Origin: Aricia agestis
Lineage: Eukaryota; Arthropoda; Insecta; Lepidoptera; Lycaenidae
Assembly: GCF_905147365.1 (NCBI RefSeq)
Contig: NC_056406.1
Coordinates: 3,298,501-3,362,500 of the forward strand
DNA: 64,000 nt
Direction of reading: 5' to 3'
The translations under genes and the position numbers were made by a program. Shown here piece by piece: positions 45,031 through 54,761 of the stretch. The notes below the pieces were generated by a model. The model made no database searches and was not told the origin of the DNA. It saw only the letters and a program-made list of their open reading frames with translations. The stretch's first letter is position 1, and each line of letters begins with the position of its first letter.

Positions 45031-45570
45031 GGGGTCACCACTTTTGGAATTGTCTATACTCTAGTGTTCTTGATCCCGATTTGGAGATAAATTAAAGAGT
45101 CGTTTCACTTGATTATATATTTTGGTAACTAAGATTATACGTGTCCCCTAATGCCCAGCTCGCACGCAACTGAGGTCCGTGGCCCTACGCCACCTCACCT
45201 TACATTTGTGTTAGCACTCTGTTGTGTTAGTACTGCAACTACGCATTCGCCACAAACATAACTGCATTCATAACTCAGTACGTAATTTGTATGTGGGTTA
45301 GTACACTAATGCTTAACAGCGTCCATTAATGTAAACCGTTTTTATTCTTACTTGATTTATTTTCTATGAGAGTTTTATTTTTGACAAAGTGTAAAATTAA
45401 CTTAGGTAGTAAATGTATACTTATGCCGCCTATAAGTTGGTAAGTTGTGATTTTTGACTGATAAAGATTTACTTAAATAGTCAATTTTGTGATAAGATAA
45501 TACTTAAACTTACTTATAATTCGAAATGTCCATATTATGTTCCCATAGTCCATATTAAACATGCTGTGGT

Positions 45571-45887
45571 CCATATAATACGCTCATTTTGAGAACAGTC
45601 AACAGGCAATAGTGCTTGTTTTTGAAAATTCAGAATTTTTTTCTTACTTATGTTGTTATTTTTGTAAAAATGAATCTACTTTTTTAACTTGTGTTAATTT
45701 CTTCATAGATTTATGAGAATAAATCCTTACAATCTATTAAAATTTGGGTTTTATTTATCAAAAACGATACGGTAGTCCATATTTAGAGAACTTACTATAT
45801 CGTAAAAGAAAAACAAGTACGCAAGCGAACATATTGAATTTTTGTTATTCATTTATTTATTTGACAACTATTACAGTACTTTGTAAC
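45571..45887. other. Right flank of the array, no gene seen
   Basis: AT-rich sequence beginning CCATATAATACGC directly at the array edge. No ORF or element terminus recognised. It gives the unamplified neighbour of the spacer. Confidence 0.6.
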
Positions 45888-46134
45888 TGTTGAAAATAAA
45901 ACATCAAAGTAGTTTCTAAACTGTTCGTTATAATATTTTTGAACGATTGTTAAATAGTTCCTATTTTCCTCATACGTGTCGTTATTATGTTCCTTTTTTA
46001 CGGTTCCGTTTCCGGTTGCGTCTTGTTGTCATTTAGCCTTTTATACAAAGGCTAAATGACAACAAGACGCGACCAGATACGCAGTGTAATAAATGTATTG
46101 AACTTTATATTCGGGTTTATATTTATCTCCTACA
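45888..46134 (+). mobile_element. Probable Copia 5' LTR
   Basis: Starts TGTTGAAAAT and ends CTCCTACA. It is followed directly by GGTTATGGGCC (46135-46145), the internal initiator-methionine-tRNA primer site used by Copia elements, and then by a Copia-type gag. AATAAA lies at about 46087. The left edge is inferred from the TGTTG start because no second LTR is present. Confidence 0.6.
46014..46074. other. Long perfect hairpin inside the Copia LTR
   Basis: Arms 46018-46041 and 46047-46070 are exact reverse complements (24 bp) around the 5-nt loop TATAC. Allowing one G-T pair, the stem grows to 28 bp (46014-46074). It sits about 13 bp before the polyadenylation signal, so the RNA would fold just upstream of 3'-end formation. 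Confidence 0.85.
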
Positions 46135-46145
46135 GGTTATGGGCC
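46135..46145 (+). promoter_or_regulatory. Copia primer-binding site
   Basis: GGTTATGGGCC directly after the LTR end CA. Copia-type elements prime reverse transcription from a cleaved initiator-Met tRNA matching this word. Confidence 0.65.
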
Positions 46146-46238
46146 GTCCCTACCTGAATACGTAAAAGTTCAGTAGTATTTTTTGTGAAAAATCAGTGCG
46201 ATATTCGTAAATCGTAATATATGTAGCGATCCGATACA

Positions 46239-46912
46239 ATGGCTGTGTCGAACCCGCAAATTGGAAGATTAGCCGGCCGGGAAAATTATTCTAAATTTTG
46301 GCAGTTTGGTGTAAAATCATACTTGCAGCATAAAAAATTGTGGAAATGTGTCGATCCTGGCACCGATGTCGACGTAAAAAATGATGTAAAGGCAAAGTCC
46401 AAAATCATTTTGATTGGTGGATTCGATAAATTTCATCCATATTGAAAATGCTAAGACGGCGATAGAGGTATGTAATAATTTACTAAATGCTTTCGAGGAC
46501 TCTGGACTATCGAGAAAAGTCGGCCTTTTTACGAGATTTAATCAATACTACCCTGGATAATTGTGCAAGCGTGGAGGATTATATCAATAAAATAATGAGT
46601 ACTGCACATAAATTACGCAATATTAAAATTGCAGTAAATGACAAGTGATTGGCGGCCCTCCTGCTGGCGGAGTTACCAGATGTTTACAAACCCATGATCA
46701 TGGGTCTGGAAAGTTCCAGCAAGACAATAACGTCAGATTTCGTGAAGACAAAACTTTTGCAGGAAGTGAAAGTTTCAGAATCTTCTGCATTTTTGCAAAG
46801 CACAAGAATAACTCTAACAATAATGCCAAGACAAAAGGAAAAGGCCCACGCTGATATAACTGTAACAAATATGGGCAATAAGTCAATGCACATTGAAAAA
46901 GTCAAAACATAA
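46239..46912 (+). pseudogene. Copia gag, multiply broken
   Basis: ATG at 46239 gives a Copia-type Gag start (GRENYSKFWQFGVKSYL, then KNDVKAKSKIIL). A frame change near 46425 is followed by ENAKTAIEVCNNLL and SGLSRKVGL, another shift near 46525, then INKIMSTAHKL. A TGA at 46647 stands where the family has tryptophan, followed by LAALLLAELPDVYKPMIM. The first cysteine of the zinc knuckle (CYNC) is TGA. Sequence then ends against the SINE. No protease, integrase or RT follows, so only the 5' end of the element survives. It lies opposite to nearly everything else in the window. Confidence 0.85.
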
Positions 46913-46936
46913 TAGTTTTTCAGCCCACAACAACAG

Positions 46937-47010
46937 GTCGGCGGGATTCGAACCCGCGACCCCCGGCTTGAGCTGCCACACACTCAACCAATTGAGCCAC
47001 TGAGGGCGTC
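46937..47010 (-). mobile_element. tRNA-derived SINE head
   Basis: On the minus strand a tRNA-like RNA polymerase III promoter is clear: A box TGGCTCAATTGG (46988-46999) and B box GGTTCGAATCC (46944-46954), about 33 bp apart. The acceptor ends do not pair, so it is not a tRNA gene. The body after the B box is short and unassigned. It abuts the last exon of the DDE-type gene, whose frame runs into it. Confidence 0.8.
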
Positions 47011-47213
47011 AAATAACATTGGGCACTTTCGTCCTCCATATCTGAATATGAGGTTGTGCTGCTATCGTCTCTTAAACCAATGACTAGCTCCTCAATGTCT
47101 TCGTAAAGGGTTAAGTCTCGCTCATAGTATTTATTTTCAATATTTTTCACATGCTTGCATGAATTTTCCAAATCTTTTTGCGTTATTTCATTGAAAGCTT
47201 TTTCTGCTGCTTC
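47011..47213 (-). pseudogene. Last exon of a DDE-type transposase-like gene
   Basis: Begins after a splice acceptor (TTTTTGTAG) at 47213 and reads EAAEKAFNEITQK, then SCKHVKNIENKYYE and an acidic tail (SDMEDESA). This is the C-terminal style of DDE_3-type (Tc1/mariner-like) transposase-derived proteins that are common in insects. The reading frame continues into the SINE, so the normal stop is lost or displaced. Confidence 0.65.
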
Positions 47214-47290
47214 CTACAAAAAAAAAAGCGTGATTATATGTTACGCTGCATCAGTTTATAATAGGAAATATTATATACACTATACCGTAC
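47214..47290 (-). other. Intron of the DDE-type gene
   Basis: A 77-bp phase-0 intron with donor GTACGG and acceptor TTTTTTTTGTAG. It joins two exons whose translation fits one domain. Confidence 0.65.
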
Positions 47291-47397
47291 TTTTATATCG
47301 ATTGATCCTATATTTTGGGAAGCTATGTTACGTTTCGCTATTCCCCAGATTAGTTCAATGGGATTCAAATCACAGAGGTAAGGCGGTAGCCTTACCA
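47291..47397 (-). pseudogene. Exon with the catalytic glutamate of a DDE-type transposase
   Basis: Reads VRLPPYLCDLNPIELIWGIAKRN. The LPPYxCxLNPIEL block holds the third catalytic acidic residue of DDE_3-type transposases. It is preceded by a plausible acceptor (AAAAACAG). Upstream exons with the first two aspartates are not found within the next kilobase; the likely first exon is at 58098-58205, beyond a nest of insertions. Confidence 0.7.
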
Positions 47398-47532
47398 CTG
47401 TTTTTAATTAATTTTAATTTCTTAATGTTGGTGCCTGAACAAATGTGCCAAATTTTAAAATGTTACAAAAGTCATCTTGTTTACTTTTCCCTACATTCAA
47501 ATGTTGCCAAAGAGATATAATAAACAAAACAT

Positions 47533-49056
47533 TTCCAGGTATCAGCTGAATAGCCTAATGTATACAGCTGTAAATAATAATTGTATTATTTTAAATGACT
47601 CGCATACACAATGTCAGGTTGTAGATATTAATAATTTAGATTTGAAATTATCTACTATGAAAAGAGATAAGTACTTCTTATCTCATTTTTATAAAAGACG
47701 TATAGCCAAGTTGCTATTTAACTTTTTGTTTATAAAATCAGCCAAGTATTTGGCTTCCTCGACTACTGCTTTTATTGAGCAGAATATTGCAGAATATATA
47801 ACGAATTGGAATATGTTCCAAATATTTCTTTAAATTAGATAATAAGACAATGGACGAAATTTCTTGCAGAAATAAATTACCTTTAAATAGTCAAAATCCT
47901 ACCAATTTAATAGATTCAAATATAGTAAGTGAAAATAATTGTAATTTAATTAATCTGGTGCATCAGAATTTACAAGGTATGGTAGGTAAAGAGCTTGAAA
48001 TTGAGTTATTTTTGAAGGAATTTAACATTGATATTATGTGTATATCTGAACATTGGTTTAAATCACATGAACTTATTTTCAACTTCAATGATCACCAGAT
48101 AGCAAGTTCGTTCAGTAGAGAAAATGCCATTAGAGGCGGCTCTTTAATTTTAATCAGAAACAATTTTAAATTTAAGGAACGTTTTAAATATTGTGAGTCT
48201 CTCAACTGAACGAATAATAGAAGTGGCCTGCATAGAGCTGAGCCATCTAATAATTGTAAGCGTATACAGGCCTCCATCAGGGTTATACGAATCTTTTGAA
48301 GTAACTATGGAACAAATTTTGTCAAAAATATGTGCATCTAACAAAAAGGTTATTATATGTGGCGATTTTTGAGGCTTTGGAGGAGTCGCAGGATGCCTTA
48401 GGTGTGTTTTGCGATCTCTCCAAAGCCTTCGATTGTGTTGAGCATGCTACATTGATCAGGAAATTGCGCCACTTAAGGAATTAAAGACTCTGCTCTCAGC
48501 CATTTGACTTCTTACCTTAAAAATTGGACTGAAAGGGTCGAGGTAAATAGTAAAAGGTCCAAAGGAACCAAAATAGTATTAGGTGTCCCACAGGGCCCAT
48601 TTCTTTATTCATATTAGGCCCATTTCTTTTCTCATCTATATAAATGACTTACCTTATCTAGTTAAGGATAATAATAATGAGATACTTAGTGCTTTTTGCT
48701 GATGACACTTCACTTATTTTTAAAGTGAAGCGACAACAGTCGAACTACGACGAGGTAAACAGCGCTCTCTCAAAAATAGTACATTGGTTTAATGTTAATA
48801 ACTTACTTTTAAATTCTAGTAAAACAAATGTATAAAGTTTACTTTGCCCAATGTTAGGCAAGTTCAAACCAATGTAGTATTAAATGATGAGAAGATGAAT
48901 TTGGTAGACAACACTGTATTCTTAGGTATTACACTTGATAGTAAATTACAGTGGGGTCCTCAAATTGTTAATCTTGCAGGTAGGCTCAGTTCTGCAGCAT
49001 ATGCAGTCAGAAAAATTAGGGAAATTTCTGACGAAGATACACGAGGGCACGATTAG
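47533..49056 (+). mobile_element. LINE A (CR1/Jockey-like), 5' portion
   Basis: 47850-48209 encodes the start of an apurinic-type endonuclease (HQNLQGMVGKE, CISEHW). A frame change near 48200 gives YRPPSG and ends at a CGDF block at 48370. It then jumps directly into reverse transcriptase (LGVFCDLSKAFDCVEHATL), so a large internal piece is deleted. More shifts follow, then LFADDTSLIF (RT active site, about 48690) and FLGITLDSKLQWG. The element is cut at 49056 by LINE B and resumes at 56554. The stretch 47533-47833 may be the end of ORF1, but I recognise no domain in it. Confidence 0.8.
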
Positions 49057-49273
49057 GTTTAAAGATTCTTTATTATCAACAAAGGCAAGCTGCCACTTAT
49101 TTGATAACATTAATTACTTAATGTCTAGATACAATTTCATCGTTCGTCGTCGAAAATACAATATAAGTAGGTACAGTTAAACTACTGGTACATAAAGGCA
49201 TTTGAAACATTTAAATTTTTTTAAAGGTAAAAAATGTGTACGTACCTCACATTTAACAAAATATAGCTAACTG
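49057..49273 (-). mobile_element. LINE B 3' UTR (inserted in LINE A)
   Basis: Distal part of a 5'-truncated LINE on the minus strand, ending in AATAAAGAATC next to a CGATTAG target duplication (49050-49056 and 56547-56553). It is separated from its coding part by the BEL element. Confidence 0.65.
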
Positions 49274-49278
49274 ATTAC

Positions 49279-49610
49279 TGTTAGAAACAAGAAAAGACTT
49301 GGAAATTGCTTATTCAAAACAACTTCGTACAAAATACAATTTATTCTGTACTATTACAAACAGGGATCGATTATAGATTGCAAAGATTTTAGTGGATAAC
49401 AAATGATACGATATGCGGCTACGGGCAATTGTAGGGCGAATAGAGGACGGGCCTTCTAGACAGGTCGAGCCCCCTCCTCAGTCCTCGATGACGTAGCTGA
49501 TGACGTGAAGCGGTGGGGCCCGCCAACCATTTGATTGAAGCGCCTTACAGAAGAAAATAGCAATCGCTCGCTGCTGGCTCTCGTGGTAATGTTAATGCCA
49601 GGCTTTAACA
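49279..49610 (-). repeat. BEL 3' LTR
   Basis: On the minus strand it starts TGTTAAAGCC and ends TTTCTAACA. It is preceded by the polypurine tract GGGGGGGAG at about 49614-49623. Confidence 0.95.
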
Positions 49611-49853
49611 TAGCTCCCCCCCTGAAATCCCTGCGGGCATTTCAGACCCTTGATCAGCTGCTAGCAGGGGGCACAATCGTGTTAGGGTTCTCCGCACGAC
49701 TCCTCTCTGAGTGGCGACATCAGCCACTCTGACGACTCCATCGACACCGGGGTGAAACTCGAGAACACGACCCAGGCGCCAGTGTAGTGGAGGGCTGTTG
49801 TCTTCGTGAAGAAGGACGAGGTCTCCCACGCTGAGGTTGCCTTTGCTGTCTCG
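49611..49853 (-). pseudogene. BEL/Pao integrase C-terminal domain
   Basis: After the TGA, the same frame reads LSVGDLVLLHEDNSPPLHWRLGRV and ATQRGVVRRTLTRLCPL, the usual C-terminal module of BEL/Pao pol. It ends in the polypurine tract by the 3' LTR. Without read-through it would not be made with the integrase core. Confidence 0.85.
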
Positions 49854-50681
49854 TCACTTGAGACGTTGTTGCAGCTCATTCACGTACTCCCGCTGCCATC
49901 GACTCCAAAAGTGTCTTCGAGCTAGCTCGATGCGGGCGTAGCGCTTGTAGCTGGAGCTGCCGTCGTCGTGGGTTGGATCCGGCAACGATGTCAGCGGCCG
50001 ACCAACCAGAAAATGCCCTGGAGAGAGAGATTGGAAGTCGTGAGGAGAGGAAGAGATAGGACACAAGGGGCGGCTATTCAAAATAGCTTCCACCTGTGCG
50101 AACAGAGTAGATAACTCTTCGTATGTAAAATTTAAATTAGCCATCATCCTTTTTATATGGTGCTTCGCAGACTTGATACCAGCTTCCCATAGGCCGCCGA
50201 AGTGAGGGACGTAAGAAGGTATGAAATTAAATTTGATCCCTTCATTCGCGGCAAACTCAGATATAGTGTTTGAATTATCTTTTAAAAAATTACCAATGTC
50301 TTTGGCGGCGGCAACAAAATTACGGCCATTGTCGGAGTAAATTTCCAATGGCTTTCCGCGTCTAGAAATAAATCGCCTTAAAGTCATTATGAACGCGTCC
50401 TTAGATAACTCTGTTACCGCCTCCAAGTGAACACACTTGAAACGAAAACACACGAATAGACATAGGTAGCATTTTAGAGTTTTAGCACCGCGACCTTTTT
50501 TATTTAAAATGGTGAAAGGACCAGCGAAGTCAACCCCTGCGGTTTCAAAAGGGAATGATGGAGTCGTACGCTGCGACGGTAGATGTCCCATCATTGGTGA
50601 GTACGTGCGACCTTGAAACCTTTTGCATCGTACACAGTTTCGCGTGGTACTCCGGGCTAGACACCTCCCCCAATGGGCCAC
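49854..50681 (-). pseudogene. BEL/Pao integrase catalytic core
   Basis: Continues with CVRCKRF (end of the HHCC zinc site), then AGVDFAGPF, YSDNGRNFVAA and HFGGLWEAGIKSAK, holding the D, D and E that bind metal for strand transfer. Ends VNELQQRLK at a TGA (49854-49856) where the family has tryptophan. Confidence 0.9.
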
Positions 50682-51427
50682 ACATATTCACGAACTGAAT
50701 ACAATAATAGTTGTGGGCCGGCGTGCATTTGCCTAATATGTTCGTATCTAAAGATAAGGGAGGTTAAATGATGTTTAGAATGTAATATGATGGGATGCCG
50801 TTTATCATAGTCGTAGTCTGAGTGGGCTAGTCTGCCACCAACTCGCATAACGCTGTCCTTATCTAGATAAGGACTAAGTGATAATAAATTACTTTTACTA
50901 GAAATAGATTTATGTTTATTTAAAGCATCGTACTCAATAGAAAAAGATTGCAATTGAGAAAATTTGCATAGAAAATGAAATGATTTAGTTAACTCGTTCA
51001 CGGTTAGAGCTCCGCTTATCTTAGTTTTAGGAAACCTAGCGTTATGTAGAAAACGTAAAACATAAGCGAATGAACGTTTTAGCCGCATAAAATTAGAAAA
51101 CCGTGAGAAGTCTATAACTGGCTCGAAACTCTGCACAATATTGCACTTTATTTCCGGTAAGTCTAATGAATTGATATTTTGTATAGGCCATTCCGACTCT
51201 GATTTCAATAAAAAGTCTGGACCTGACCACCAGAATTTGGATTGCTGGAGTGTATGTACCTGGGTTCCGCGTGAAATTAAATCACCGGGATTAGCATCTG
51301 TAGGTACATGACGCCAATTCGTAGCCGAGGTAGTTTCGCAAATCTCGACTATCCTATTCGCAACGAACGTTTTTAATTTGTTTGGAGAAGTGTGCAACCA
51401 CCCTAAAACGACGCTCGCTCGAGTCAC
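50657..51427 (-). pseudogene. BEL/Pao RNase H end and integrase zinc-binding region
   Basis: Picks up right after the 4-nt duplication with VVLGWLHTSPNKLKTFVANRI and DANPGDLISRG, then the integrase N-terminal HHCC region (HPIILHSKHHLTSLI). It ends at an extra G in a G run (YVWPIGGG, about 50664-50671) and shifts frame again. Confidence 0.88.
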
Positions 51428-52978
51428 TCCAGTGAGTGCAGCGAGAAATATTGCATCGCAAAGACTCGAGAACTGACTTGCACAGCCTAGCGGCCAGCAA
51501 GGCTCCCATAAGCTCCAGTCGCGGTATAGTAATAGGCTTATTAGGATTCACCTTAGACTTAGCGCAAAGTAAATTGACTACTACACGACGGGCTGAGTCC
51601 GTGGACCGTAAATAAACACAAGCGCCGTGAGCCGACATTGACGCATCACAAAATGAGTGAAGCTCAATACTAACCGGGGAATCGCATAAAACTAACCTAG
51701 GCACAGTGACTGACGGTACATTTTTAAACTCCTGAACCAATTCGTGCCAGTATAATCGAATGTCAGAAGGTACTGGCTCGTCCCAGTCAAAATTTCGACG
51801 CCATAGCTCCTGCATTAATAACTTTAAGCGAATAGTGCAAGGAGAAATTAAACCGAGTGGATCGAAGGTTTTAAACATGTTAGATAAAATCGAACGTTTC
51901 GTTGTTTGTTCGTTTATATTGTCAGGAGTGTACAACGAAACATGTAATGTGTCGGAAGGCGGCTTCCACTGTAAACCCAAAGTATTAGACGATTCACTTA
52001 AGGTTAAAGTCTCGAGTGGATTAATTAGCGTGTTTTCAAATATAGATGGCACATTAGATTTAAATTTTCTAAGTGGAAAACAGCCTGAGCGCAAAACAGA
52101 AACGACAGAATTTAAAATATGACGTAATTCACTTATGGAATTAGCACCAGTAATTAAATCGTCTAGGTACAGATCATGCTGGATTACCGTACGGATTAAC
52201 TCATCGGGGCATTCCTGTCCTAACTGCCAAATGCACTTCGTACTAAGATAACTAGCACTAGCAAAACCATAAGTGACGGTATTGAGTCTTAGTACTTGAA
52301 TAGGCTTTGACTCGTCGTCCCTCCATAGTATTAATTGAAGGTCACGATCGTCTTCGTGGAGATTAACTTGCCTAAAAAATTTCTCGACATCTCCTGTAAG
52401 AACATATAGGTATCGTTAATAGATAAGCCCGAGGAGGTGCGAGCGGATCCGTCGAATACCACTCGTAGCTTAGTCGACTCGCTATTTTGTTTGAGAACCG
52501 CGTGATGACACAAAAAATAGCACGGGTTCGGCTTATAATTATTTGTTAGAACGGAACAATGACCTAGACTAATGTATTCGTTAATAAAATTAACGTATTG
52601 TGATTTAAGCTCGGGATTAGCTCTAAATCGCTTTTCTAAATTAAGAAACCTTTTCTTAGCTAGAAAGTATGAATTATCTAAGTAATTAGGCGAGTCTTTG
52701 AGAGGCAAACGCACACAAAACCTGCCGGACGAATCGCGAGAAGTGTGAGTCTTAAAATGCTGCTCACATGCTTTCTCGTCGTCGCTTAAAATTGACCTTG
52801 GCGGCAGCTCTTCTAACTCCCAGAATCGACTCAGAAGTTTATTAAAGTTATCTGACTGCGCCTTAGAAAAATTGCAACTATAATTATTAGAGATTCGCGA
52901 GTTTAAACAAATAGGACCGGATAAAATCCAGCCAAACTCCGAATTAATAAGATTAGGCTGTTTGTCGCTCACTACCTA
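51354..52978 (-). pseudogene. BEL/Pao reverse transcriptase and RNase H start, broken
   Basis: Opens in the +1 frame relative to Gag with SDKQPNLINSEFGW. RT blocks RLPLKDSPNYL and KLRVVFDGSA are intact, but after SGLSINDT about 20 residues of the usual sequence are missing and the frame shifts (near 52405-52412). After that the frame is open again through VEKFFRQVNLHE, the active site LYLDDLITG (about 52158-52169), and RNase H (IELHSFCDASMSAHGA, PRLELMGALLAARL) up to WSDSS. There a 4-nt tandem duplication (GAGC, about 51411-51421) throws it out of frame. Confidence 0.9.
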
Positions 52979-54761
52979 CGATGTTCCAAAATAGATCAGC
53001 ACCGACTAGCACATCTATTGGAGAAGGCCTATAAAAACTAGGATCGGCTAGCTGAACATCCGTAGGTATATTAATAAGCTTAGGGTCCATCGTAAACTTA
53101 GGAATTTCGCCAGTCAGATCAGATAGCACTGGGCAAGTAAGTTGCACAGTATAATCACTGTGTAATGATTTTAATTTAAATTCGCAAAATTCGTTTACCC
53201 AGTGTGAGGTTGAATTGCCTATGCCTACAACGTTGATCGAGCCTGCGGGCCGTGATCGTAAACCTAACTTGTCCCTCAGACGCTTAGAAGCTAGGCTGCA
53301 CTGACTGCCGCAGTCGAGTAGCACACGGACAATTTGACGCTTATTATTGCACGGATTAATCGCCAAAACCATAGCCGTAGATAATAAAGTGAAAGTATTT
53401 TGACCTGAATTTGTCGTGCAAAGAGTTTGAGTAATTGAATCAGAATTAGATACATTCTTGTCTGCAGGTGACTTTACTTGACCTTGAGAGTTATCATCGC
53501 AAAGTAAAGTATTGTGTCGTCGTTTACAATTACGACAAACACCAAATTTGCAAGTGAAAGCTTTGTGGCCCGGACGAAGGCAATTTTGACAAAGCTTAGA
53601 TTTTAGGACAAAACCCTGACGCTGTTCAATGGACATATTTCTAAATTGATCGCAATCATAGATACGATGTTGTTTGTCGCAAACAATACAATTTTTGAAA
53701 GTGGTATTATTGTTACCTACGCTAGAAATTTGCGCTGTAAATGAACTATTATTGTTTGACATTAAACCTAATCGCCTTTTATTATGATTGTTACATATTT
53801 TATTAGAACTCGTATTTAACTTATCCTCGATACTTCGGCTGTGATTATAAGTTTCTAGGATATCAGCCCGCTGTTTTAAAAATGAATTAAATTCCTCAAG
53901 TGAAGGTGACCCCGAGAGAGTATTTCTATATTCCTCCCACTTCATACTGGTTTTGCTACCTAGTTTTGAGGAAATAATGTGAACTATAATTGAGTCCCAG
54001 TATGATGTTTGTTCACCTAAGCTAGATAGGGCGCGAAGATTTTTATTTGTGTTGTCAATAATAGACCTAAGTGTAGATGCGCTTTCGTTAGATTTTACGT
54101 CGAAGTTAAGCAGGGCATTTAAATGATTTTTAATTAGTAATCGCTTATTGTCATAGCGCTCGCGTAACAAGTCCCACGCTTTATTATAGTTAGACTCTGT
54201 GACCTCTAAATTGCTAATCACACGAGCGGCCTCACCCTCCAAGTATGAATTTAAGTAACAAAATTTGATTGGAATAGGTATGTGCTTGTTTTCATGAACG
54301 AGAGAACAATATAGGTCACGAAACTCAAGCCACTTGTAATAGCTACCATCAAACTTGCCTATTTGTAGTGTGGGAGGCTTAAAACCTAGACCTGGGCGCT
54401 CATGACAGCATGAAGACGTGCTTTGAGCATCACAGAGAGGAGGTGTCCTGCTACCGTGGTACCTATTTTGGTACTGATGGGCTAAAGCAATTAAATGTGC
54501 AAATTCCTGCTCGATTACATCGCGCTCCTCTAACTCACTATCTATGTCTGTCGAATTTAATACTTCTATCTGAATTTGCAAATCTTCGAACGCACTAGAT
54601 AAGCTCTCAATTTTAGGTAATTGAACGTTAAGTTTAGATATTTCGAGCTCATCTAAAACGTCAACTTTCTCGAATGAAGCTAGATAGTTTTTAAATTTAG
54701 TTAAACGACCCTTTACTGAGCTACGTTTAGCGTAAAGTTCCTTTAACTTAGCATCTGACAT
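52953..54761 (-). CDS. BEL/Pao Gag-protease, 602 codons
   Basis: ATG at 54761. An N-terminal coiled coil lies at about 1-100. A Pao Gag domain follows (IGKFDGSYYKWLEFRDLY near 133, then YLNSYLEGEAARVI). Three zinc knuckles are at about 358-421 (CIVC, CQNC, CRNC), where RNA is bound. An aspartic protease starts at LLDCGSQ (D483); the usual D-S/T-G triad has cysteine in second place, which may be natural variation. The frame ends at TAA 12 codons past the junction with pol, which continues in the +1 frame from a short overlap (52953-52978). Confidence 0.9.
   Translation of the reverse strand: MSDAKLKELYAKRSSVKGRLTKFKNYLASFEKVDVLDELEISKLNVQLPKIESLSSAFEDLQIQIEVLNSTDIDSELEERDVIEQEFAHLIALAHQYQNRYHGSRTPPLCDAQSTSSCCHERPGLGFKPPTLQIGKFDGSYYKWLEFRDLYCSLVHENKHIPIPIKFCYLNSYLEGEAARVISNLEVTESNYNKAWDLLRERYDNKRLLIKNHLNALLNFDVKSNESASTLRSIIDNTNKNLRALSSLGEQTSYWDSIIVHIISSKLGSKTSMKWEEYRNTLSGSPSLEEFNSFLKQRADILETYNHSRSIEDKLNTSSNKICNNHNKRRLGLMSNNNSSFTAQISSVGNNNTTFKNCIVCDKQHRIYDCDQFRNMSIEQRQGFVLKSKLCQNCLRPGHKAFTCKFGVCRNCKRRHNTLLCDDNSQGQVKSPADKNVSNSDSITQTLCTTNSGQNTFTLLSTAMVLAINPCNNKRQIVRVLLDCGSQCSLASKRLRDKLGLRSRPAGSINVVGIGNSTSHWVNEFCEFKLKSLHSDYTVQLTCPVLSDLTGEIPKFTMDPKLINIPTDVQLADPSFYRPSPIDVLVGADLFWNIVGSERQTA

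Larger units (their letters stand above)
1..45570. repeat. Direct tandem array of a ~6.1-kb composite mobile-element unit
   Basis: Seven full units and one partial unit follow head to tail, with lengths of 6106, 6102, 6094, 6106, 6106, 6080 and 6056 bp for U1-U7. The junction between units always reads ATGCTGTGGT|GGCTAATGC. At the right edge it reads ATGCTGTGGT|CCATATAATA, which fixes the array end at 45570. The left edge lies outside the window, so copy number is a minimum. Units are nearly identical, differing by scattered SNPs and a handful of indels. All recognisable coding pieces lie on the minus strand. The nested elements must have come together once and then been amplified as a block, because every unit has the same internal junctions. 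Confidence 0.97.
39515..45570. repeat. Array unit U7 (last, at the array edge)
   Basis: Shortest unit (6056 bp). It has the only unbroken hAT core. A unique replacement in the Copia piece near 42628-42640 puts TTGTTTAGTGATG where the others have a longer stretch. It ends at the array boundary. Spacer variants ATGTTCCCAT and the GTTCATA deletion are shared with U6. Confidence 0.95.

Noticed and set aside
1..45570. CRISPR array or bacterial repeat system
   Set aside because: Units are 6 kb with eukaryotic retroelement content; no short repeat/spacer pattern.
46684..46983. Minus-strand ORF over Copia gag and the SINE
   Set aside because: Antisense of gag; open by chance.
46937..47010. A tRNA gene
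   Set aside because: A and B boxes are good, but the acceptor stem does not pair; it is a SINE head.
48935..49180. 81-codon plus-strand ORF
   Set aside because: It crosses the LINE A/LINE B junction and reads non-coding LINE B tail.
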